Shown one piece after another: positions 15,093 through 18,762 of a stretch of 18,762 nt of DNA; the first letter of the stretch is position 1; each line of letters starts with the position of its first letter. The DNA comes from Pyramidobacter sp. (GTDB lineage: Bacteria; Synergistota; Synergistia; Synergistales; Dethiosulfovibrionaceae), in assembly GCA_017940445.1 (NCBI GenBank), contig JAGAYQ010000352.1, forward strand, positions 1 to 18,762, written 5' to 3'. A model generated the notes under the pieces. It had not been told where the DNA came from. It made no database searches and saw only the letters and a program-made list of their open reading frames with translations. A program made the position numbers and the translations under genes.

Positions 15093-15446
15093 ATGAGACA
15101 TGGAGATGCCCACAGAAAGCTCGGCCGCCACAGCAGCCACAGAAAAGCGATGCTGGCCAACATGGTGGCGAGTCTGATCCTGGAAGGCAGCATCGAGACC
15201 ACCGTGACCCGTGCGAAGGAAGTCCGCCGCGTTGCCGAGCGCATCATCACCCGCGCCAAGGGCGGCACGCTCAACGATCGCCGCATCGTTATTTCGCGCA
15301 TGAATCACAAAGAAGCTGTCATCAAACTGTTTGACGAAGTGGCGCCCCGTTTTGCCGAGCGTCCGGGCGGATACACTCGTATCATCCGCACGCGCACGCG
15401 TCTTGGCGACGCTTCGCAGATGGCTGTCATCGCTCTGGTTGACTAA
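15093..15446 (+). CDS. rplQ: 50S ribosomal protein L17
   Basis: L17 lies near the tunnel exit and closes the alpha cluster. The 117 aa product starts MRHGDAHRKLGRHSSHRKAM, then LANMVASLILEGSIETTVTRAKEVRRVAERIIT and FDEVAPRFAERPGGYTRI, typical of the family. AAGGAGGAG at 15075-15083 in the last rpoA codons sets ATG 15093. Only 10 nt follow before the ECF gene ecfA1, with no terminator. Confidence 0.97.
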   Translation: MRHGDAHRKLGRHSSHRKAMLANMVASLILEGSIETTVTRAKEVRRVAERIITRAKGGTLNDRRIVISRMNHKEAVIKLFDEVAPRFAERPGGYTRIIRTRTRLGDASQMAVIALVD

Positions 15447-15456
15447 GCCCTGAGAA

Positions 15457-16284
15457 ATGCATCAGCCTGAAATGATCTCCCTGAGGGGTGTTGGCTATTC
15501 TTACTCCGACACGGGGAGGCCCGCGCTTGAAGACGTCAGTCTTGAGGTGCGGCAGGGCGAGTGGATCGCCCTGGTCGGCAGCAATGGCTCTGGAAAGTCC
15601 ACGCTGGCCAAACACCTTAACGCCCTGCTCGTTCCGATGCAGGGCGCTTGTTTTATCTCGGGATTGGACTCGCGGGACGAAAACAATTTGTGGAAGATCC
15701 GCGAAACAGTGTCGATGGTCTTCCAGAATCCAGAAAATCAGATCGTCTCCACGGTCGTGGAGGACGATGTTGCCTTTGGTCCGGAAAATCTGGGGCTGCC
15801 TGCGGAGGAGATCCGTTCCCGTGTTGACAAGGCCCTGCGTACGTGCGGCCTGACGGAAAAAACTGACAAGGCCGTGTACACGCTGTCCGGCGGGCAGAAG
15901 CAGCGACTGGCGATCGCCGGAGCTCTGGCGATGGGGTCCCGCTGTCTCGTCCTTGATGAACCGACGGCGATGCTCGATCCGGCCGGGCGCGCTGAGGTGA
16001 TCGCGCTGCTGCGCGAGCTGCACGGCAAGGGTATCACGCTGGTGCAGGTGACGCACCGCCTTGAGGAGATCCTCGATGCGGACCGCGTGCTGGTGCTGGA
16101 TCAGGGGCACCTGGTCTGGGAGGGGACTCCCGCCGGGCTGTTCCGCATCGGCGACATCGATAAACGCTGGGGGCTTGAAGTCCCTGCGATGGTGAAGCTG
16201 CGCGAGCGTCTTGTCACTGCCGGGCTTGTCGGACGCGATACGGCTCCGACGGCGGAAGGGATCGGGGAAGCGTTATGTCTATAG
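15457..16284 (+). CDS. ecfA1: ECF transporter ATPase, EcfA1
   Basis: EcfA1 is one of two cytoplasmic ATPases that power energy-coupling factor transporters, which take up vitamins or metals through exchangeable S-components. The 275 aa product has Walker A GSNGSGKST (41-49), Q-loop Gln90 (FQNPENQ), signature LSGGQ (143-147), Walker B CLVLDEP (163-169) and the switch His200. ATG 15457 (or ATG 15472) lacks a clear Shine-Dalgarno and lies 10 nt after rplQ, so re-initiation from rplQ is possible. It overlaps ecfA2 by 10 nt. Older annotations call such proteins CbiO; the neighbours ecfA2 and ecfT fix the family. Confidence 0.93.
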   Translation: MHQPEMISLRGVGYSYSDTGRPALEDVSLEVRQGEWIALVGSNGSGKSTLAKHLNALLVPMQGACFISGLDSRDENNLWKIRETVSMVFQNPENQIVSTVVEDDVAFGPENLGLPAEEIRSRVDKALRTCGLTEKTDKAVYTLSGGQKQRLAIAGALAMGSRCLVLDEPTAMLDPAGRAEVIALLRELHGKGITLVQVTHRLEEILDADRVLVLDQGHLVWEGTPAGLFRIGDIDKRWGLEVPAMVKLRERLVTAGLVGRDTAPTAEGIGEALCL

Positions 16285-17135
16285 TGATCGACGGTCTCTC
16301 TCATATCTATCATGAAAACACTGCCCTCCAGACGGCAGCTCTGGAGGGCGTTTCACTGTCTATTGAAAAGGGCAGCTGGACGTGCTTCATCGGGCACACG
16401 GGCAGCGGCAAATCGACGCTGGCTCAGCATCTCAACGCCATCCTTCGGCCGACGGCTGGGACTGTGACAGTCGACGGCACCGCTGTCGGGCCGGAGAAGA
16501 AGCGCGAGCGTCTTGACCTGCGTGCGCTTCGCCGCAAGGTGGGGCTTGTTTTTCAGTATCCCGAGCAGCAGCTGTTTGAGGAGACGGTGCGCGCAGAGCT
16601 GGCGTTCGCGCCGCGCAACTGGGGGATGCGCGAGGACGAGATCCGCGAGCGTTCGCGTTCGGCGCTGAAGGCCGTGGGGCTTGATGAATCGTATCTTGAG
16701 CGCAATCCGTTCGGGCTTTCGGGCGGCGAGAAGCGGCGCGTGGCGATCGCCTCGGTGCTGACGACGGCGCCCGACTACCTCGTGCTGGATGAGCCTACGG
16801 CGGGGCTGGACGGCCGTGCCCGGTCGCTGCTGCTGGGGTTGCTCGACGGGCTTCACCGTCAGGGCACGGCGATCGTCCTGGTCACGCACGATCTGGAGAT
16901 CGCCTTCTCGCGCGCCGATCAGATCCTCATGCTCGATCACGGCCGCTGCGCGGGCATCGGCGCTCCTGCCGAGATCGCACAGCAGCTGTACAATGATCCT
17001 GTATCGGGGCTGGTGCTGCCCGAGGTGATGAAAACGGCGCTGCTTTTGCGCAGCAAAGGTCTGCGCGTGCCCCTGAGCTGCGATCCTGAGAAAGTGGCGC
17101 AGGCGCTTGTGCGCGAGAGGAGGCGGAGCAAGTGA
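16275..17135 (+). CDS. ecfA2: ECF transporter ATPase, EcfA2
   Basis: Second ATPase of the ECF module, pairing with EcfA1 as a heterodimer. The 286 aa product has Walker A GHTGSGKST (40-48), Q-loop Gln94 (FQYPEQQLFEE), signature LSGGE (148-152), Walker B YLVLDEP (168-174) and switch His205. The FQYPEQQLFE form is typical of EcfA2 and distinguishes it from EcfA1. The start overlaps the ecfA1 end by 10 nt, and its stop overlaps the ecfT start (GTGA). The codon pattern turns to NNG-rich (GCG, CTG) compared with the ribosomal genes. Confidence 0.93.
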   Translation: MSIVIDGLSHIYHENTALQTAALEGVSLSIEKGSWTCFIGHTGSGKSTLAQHLNAILRPTAGTVTVDGTAVGPEKKRERLDLRALRRKVGLVFQYPEQQLFEETVRAELAFAPRNWGMREDEIRERSRSALKAVGLDESYLERNPFGLSGGEKRRVAIASVLTTAPDYLVLDEPTAGLDGRARSLLLGLLDGLHRQGTAIVLVTHDLEIAFSRADQILMLDHGRCAGIGAPAEIAQQLYNDPVSGLVLPEVMKTALLLRSKGLRVPLSCDPEKVAQALVRERRRSK

Positions 17136-17941
17136 AATTCCTGGAAAGCGTGAGCTTCGGCCAGTATGTGCCGTCAAATTCATGGATGCACCGTCTTGAC
17201 CCGCGCACCAAGGTGTGCGGCCTGATCCTGCTGCTCGCGGGCGTGTTCATGGCAAGCAAGCCCTATGACTGGCCCATCTGGGTGGTGATGCTGCTGCTGT
17301 GTGCGCACGCAGCCCGCACGGGACTGGGCTTTTTGTTCCGTTCCATTCGCACTGTGCTCGTGCTTATCCTCGTCACGTCGGTGCTCAACCTGTTCTTTGC
17401 CGAAGGCGAGCCCATCTGGCAGTGGGGGATCTTTTCCGTGTCGCGCGAGGGCATCCAGCTGGCCTGGACGATGGCGCTGCGGCTGATCCTGCTGGTGCTG
17501 TTCGCCAATCTGCTGACGCTGACGACCAGTCCGATGGCGCTGTCCGACGGGCTGGAGCGGCTGTTTTCGCCGTTCAAGCCCGTGGGCTTTCCCGCGCACG
17601 AGCTGGCGATGATGATGACGATCGCACTGCGCTTCATCCCGACGCTGCTGAACGAGACGGACCGCATCCTCAAGGCGCAGCTGGCGCGCGGCGCCGATCT
17701 CGACCGCGGCTCGATCATGAAGAGGATGAAAGCGTTCATCCCCGTGCTTGTGCCGCTGTTCGTGATCGTCTTTCAGACGGCCGACGATCTGGCGATCGCT
17801 ATGGAAGCGCGCTGCTACCGCGGCGGCGAAGGCCGCACGCGCATGAAGCCTTTTAACTGGCGTCTGGCCGACACGGCGGCGCTGCTGTTCTGCGCGGCGC
17901 TGATCGTCGGTCAGAAATTGCTGAACTGGTACGCAGGCTGA
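17132..17941 (+). CDS. ecfT: ECF transporter transmembrane subunit, EcfT
   Basis: EcfT is the membrane coupling subunit that links the ATPase dimer to substrate-specific S-components. The 269 aa product begins MKFLESVSFGQYVPSNSWMH, followed by RLDPRTK, the family N-terminal pattern. It has hydrophobic segments at about 27-43, 48-60, 72-90, 112-132, 157-172, 201-222 and 246-264. The two coupling-helix motifs are Ala-Arg-Gly (185-187) and Ala-Arg-Cys (226-228, in MEARCYRGG). Start GTG 17132 overlaps the ecfA2 stop; AGGAGG at 17118-17123 gives 8 nt spacing. No S-component is visible in the window, so the substrate is unknown. Confidence 0.92.
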   Translation: MKFLESVSFGQYVPSNSWMHRLDPRTKVCGLILLLAGVFMASKPYDWPIWVVMLLLCAHAARTGLGFLFRSIRTVLVLILVTSVLNLFFAEGEPIWQWGIFSVSREGIQLAWTMALRLILLVLFANLLTLTTSPMALSDGLERLFSPFKPVGFPAHELAMMMTIALRFIPTLLNETDRILKAQLARGADLDRGSIMKRMKAFIPVLVPLFVIVFQTADDLAIAMEARCYRGGEGRTRMKPFNWRLADTAALLFCAALIVGQKLLNWYAG

Positions 17942-18693
17942 TGTACCGCTATTCGTGCGAGATCAGCTACGACGGCGGCAAGTTCTTCGGCTGGCAGACA
18001 CAGCCAGAGCGCGTCACCGTGCAGGAGTCGCTGGAGCAGGCGCTGTCGCTGCTGAACGGCTCGCCGGTGAAGGTGACCGGTGCGGGACGGACCGACGCGG
18101 GCGTGCACGCACGAGGCCAGGTGTGTTCGTTCCTGCTCTCGCGCGAGTGGGAGCCGCGGCGGCTGGTGCTGGCGCTCAACGCTCATCTGCCTGAGGGCGC
18201 TTCAGTCGTCCGTGTCGACGCGCGCAAGATGGAGTTCGACGCGCGGCGCGACGCGCTGTGGCGCGAATATGCCTTTTTCGTCTGGCGCGGACCGTTCTGC
18301 TATCCGCAGATCAAGCCCTACGTGTGGTGGAAGAAGAAGGACAACTGGGACCACGACACGCTGCGCCGCGCCTGCATGCTGCTGACAGGCACGCACGACT
18401 TCACCGCCTTCTGCCGTGCCAGCGAGCTGCCCGACAATCCCATCCGGCGGATGCATTTCGTGCGCATGGTGAAGCGCGGTCATCTCACCGTGTTCCGCAT
18501 CCGCGGCGACGCCTTCATGACCAACATGGTGCGCATCATGGTGGGCAACCTCGACGCGGTCGGCTCAGGCGCGAAGAGCCTTTCGTGGCTCTCGGGCCTG
18601 CTCGACGGCGCACCGCGCACCGAATCGGCTGTGACCGTTCCTCCGAATGGATTATTTTTCTGGAGGGTTGGCTATCCGAAAGAAAAAGAGTAA
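17941..18693 (+). CDS. truA: tRNA pseudouridine(38-40) synthase
   Basis: TruA converts uridines 38, 39 and/or 40 of tRNA anticodon arms to pseudouridine. The 250 aa product has the catalytic Asp52 in GAGRTDAGVHARGQ, N-terminal YSCEISYDGGKFFGWQTQP, and the C-terminal GDAFMTNMVRIMVGNL followed by SGLLDGAPRTESAVTVPPNGLFFW, all TruA hallmarks. The start overlaps the ecfT stop by one base (TGATG) with only a weak Shine-Dalgarno, so coupling is likely. Its position after ecfT matches the arrangement common in Firmicutes; there rplM and rpsI often follow, but here a different frame does. Confidence 0.95.
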   Translation: MYRYSCEISYDGGKFFGWQTQPERVTVQESLEQALSLLNGSPVKVTGAGRTDAGVHARGQVCSFLLSREWEPRRLVLALNAHLPEGASVVRVDARKMEFDARRDALWREYAFFVWRGPFCYPQIKPYVWWKKKDNWDHDTLRRACMLLTGTHDFTAFCRASELPDNPIRRMHFVRMVKRGHLTVFRIRGDAFMTNMVRIMVGNLDAVGSGAKSLSWLSGLLDGAPRTESAVTVPPNGLFFWRVGYPKEKE

Positions 18694-18696
18694 AAT
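18668..18696 (+). promoter_or_regulatory. Sigma70-like promoter inside the truA end
   Basis: TTGGCT (18668-18673; 4 of 6 matches to TTGACA) and TAAAAT (18691-18696; 5 of 6 to TATAAT) are separated by exactly 17 bp. The -10 overlaps the truA stop codon. The region is AT-rich against a GC-rich background, which strengthens it. It could drive the next gene downstream. The hairpin CGCGAA-ATT-TTCGCG at 18721-18735 would lie in the leader. Confidence 0.45.
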
Positions 18697-18762
18697 AAGA
18701 AAGTTCTCAGGAAGACCTGTCGCGAAATTTTCGCGTTCGAGAATACAGCTGATGACTCCGAA
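18668..18762 (+). CDS. Possible next gene, partial (unknown protein)
   Basis: In the frame offset from truA, an open frame runs to the window end: from TTG 18668 it reads MAIRKKKSKIRKFSGRPVAK, then FSRSRIQLMTP. It stays open upstream to ATG 18647. The segment is strongly basic, which could be a cytoplasmic N-terminus before a membrane segment, but no downstream sequence is available. GGAGGG at 18662-18667 is too close to TTG 18668; the real start could be further down, at ATG 18752. If the promoter at 18668-18696 is used, only the later start would be on that transcript. I do not recognise the family. Confidence 0.3.
   Translation, partial: MAIRKKKSKIRKFSGRPVAKFSRSRIQLMTP
18721..18735 (+). 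other. Palindromic stem-loop downstream of truA
   Basis: CGCGAA (18721-18726), loop ATT, TTCGCG (18730-18735) make a perfect 6-bp inverted repeat. No T-run follows, so termination is not supported. It could be an operator-like palindrome or a leader hairpin just after the promoter candidate. Small palindromes of this size also occur by chance. Confidence 0.3.

Overview
The window is one uninterrupted, same-strand (+) block of housekeeping genes. It holds the end of the str operon (tuf), the S10, spc and alpha ribosomal-protein clusters fused end to end, then an energy-coupling factor (ECF) transporter module and truA. The DNA is GC-rich with strong Shine-Dalgarno sequences. The S14 and L36 proteins are zinc-binding types, adenylate kinase has a Cys4 lid, and the ECF genes and truA follow rplQ directly. 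Together with the protein sequences this suggests a GC-rich anaerobic bacterium outside the Proteobacteria. A member of the Synergistota (Pyramidobacter-like) is my best guess, made from general resemblance and not from a search.

Layout: 1-867 tuf (5' end cut off by the window); 882-5701 S10 cluster (rpsJ, rplC, rplD, rplW, rplB, rpsS, rplV, rpsC, rplP, rpmC); 5701-13008 spc cluster (rpsQ, rplN, rplX, rplE, rpsN, rpsH, rplF, rplR, rpsE, rpmD, rplO, secY, adk, map, infA); 13075-15446 alpha cluster (rpmJ, rpsM, rpsK, rpoA, rplQ), with no rpsD between rpsK and rpoA; 15457-17941 ecfA1, ecfA2, ecfT; 17941-18693 truA; then a reading frame that runs off the end. rpmJ (41 codons) is a short gene that is easy to miss.

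Genes are separated by 0-30 nt or overlap by 1-10 nt, and no intrinsic terminator (stem plus U-tract) is visible anywhere. No non-coding stretch reaches 300 bases; the largest gaps are about 66-85 nt (rpsJ-rplC, infA-rpmJ, rpsK-rpoA). Those gaps, and the shorter rpsN-rpsH gap, hold inverted repeats able to form RNA hairpins. These are the most plausible places for translational feedback, attenuation or mRNA processing.

The genes together supply ribosome subunits, a translation factor (IF-1) and an elongation factor (EF-Tu), nascent-chain processing (Map), membrane insertion (SecY), nucleotide balance (Adk), the RNA polymerase alpha subunit, vitamin or metal uptake (ECF) and tRNA pseudouridylation (TruA). 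I see no mobile element, CRISPR array, tRNA, rRNA or obvious novel system. The items worth a second look are RNA structures, the missing rpsD, residue changes in RpoA, L2 and L3, and a promoter-like element inside the truA end.
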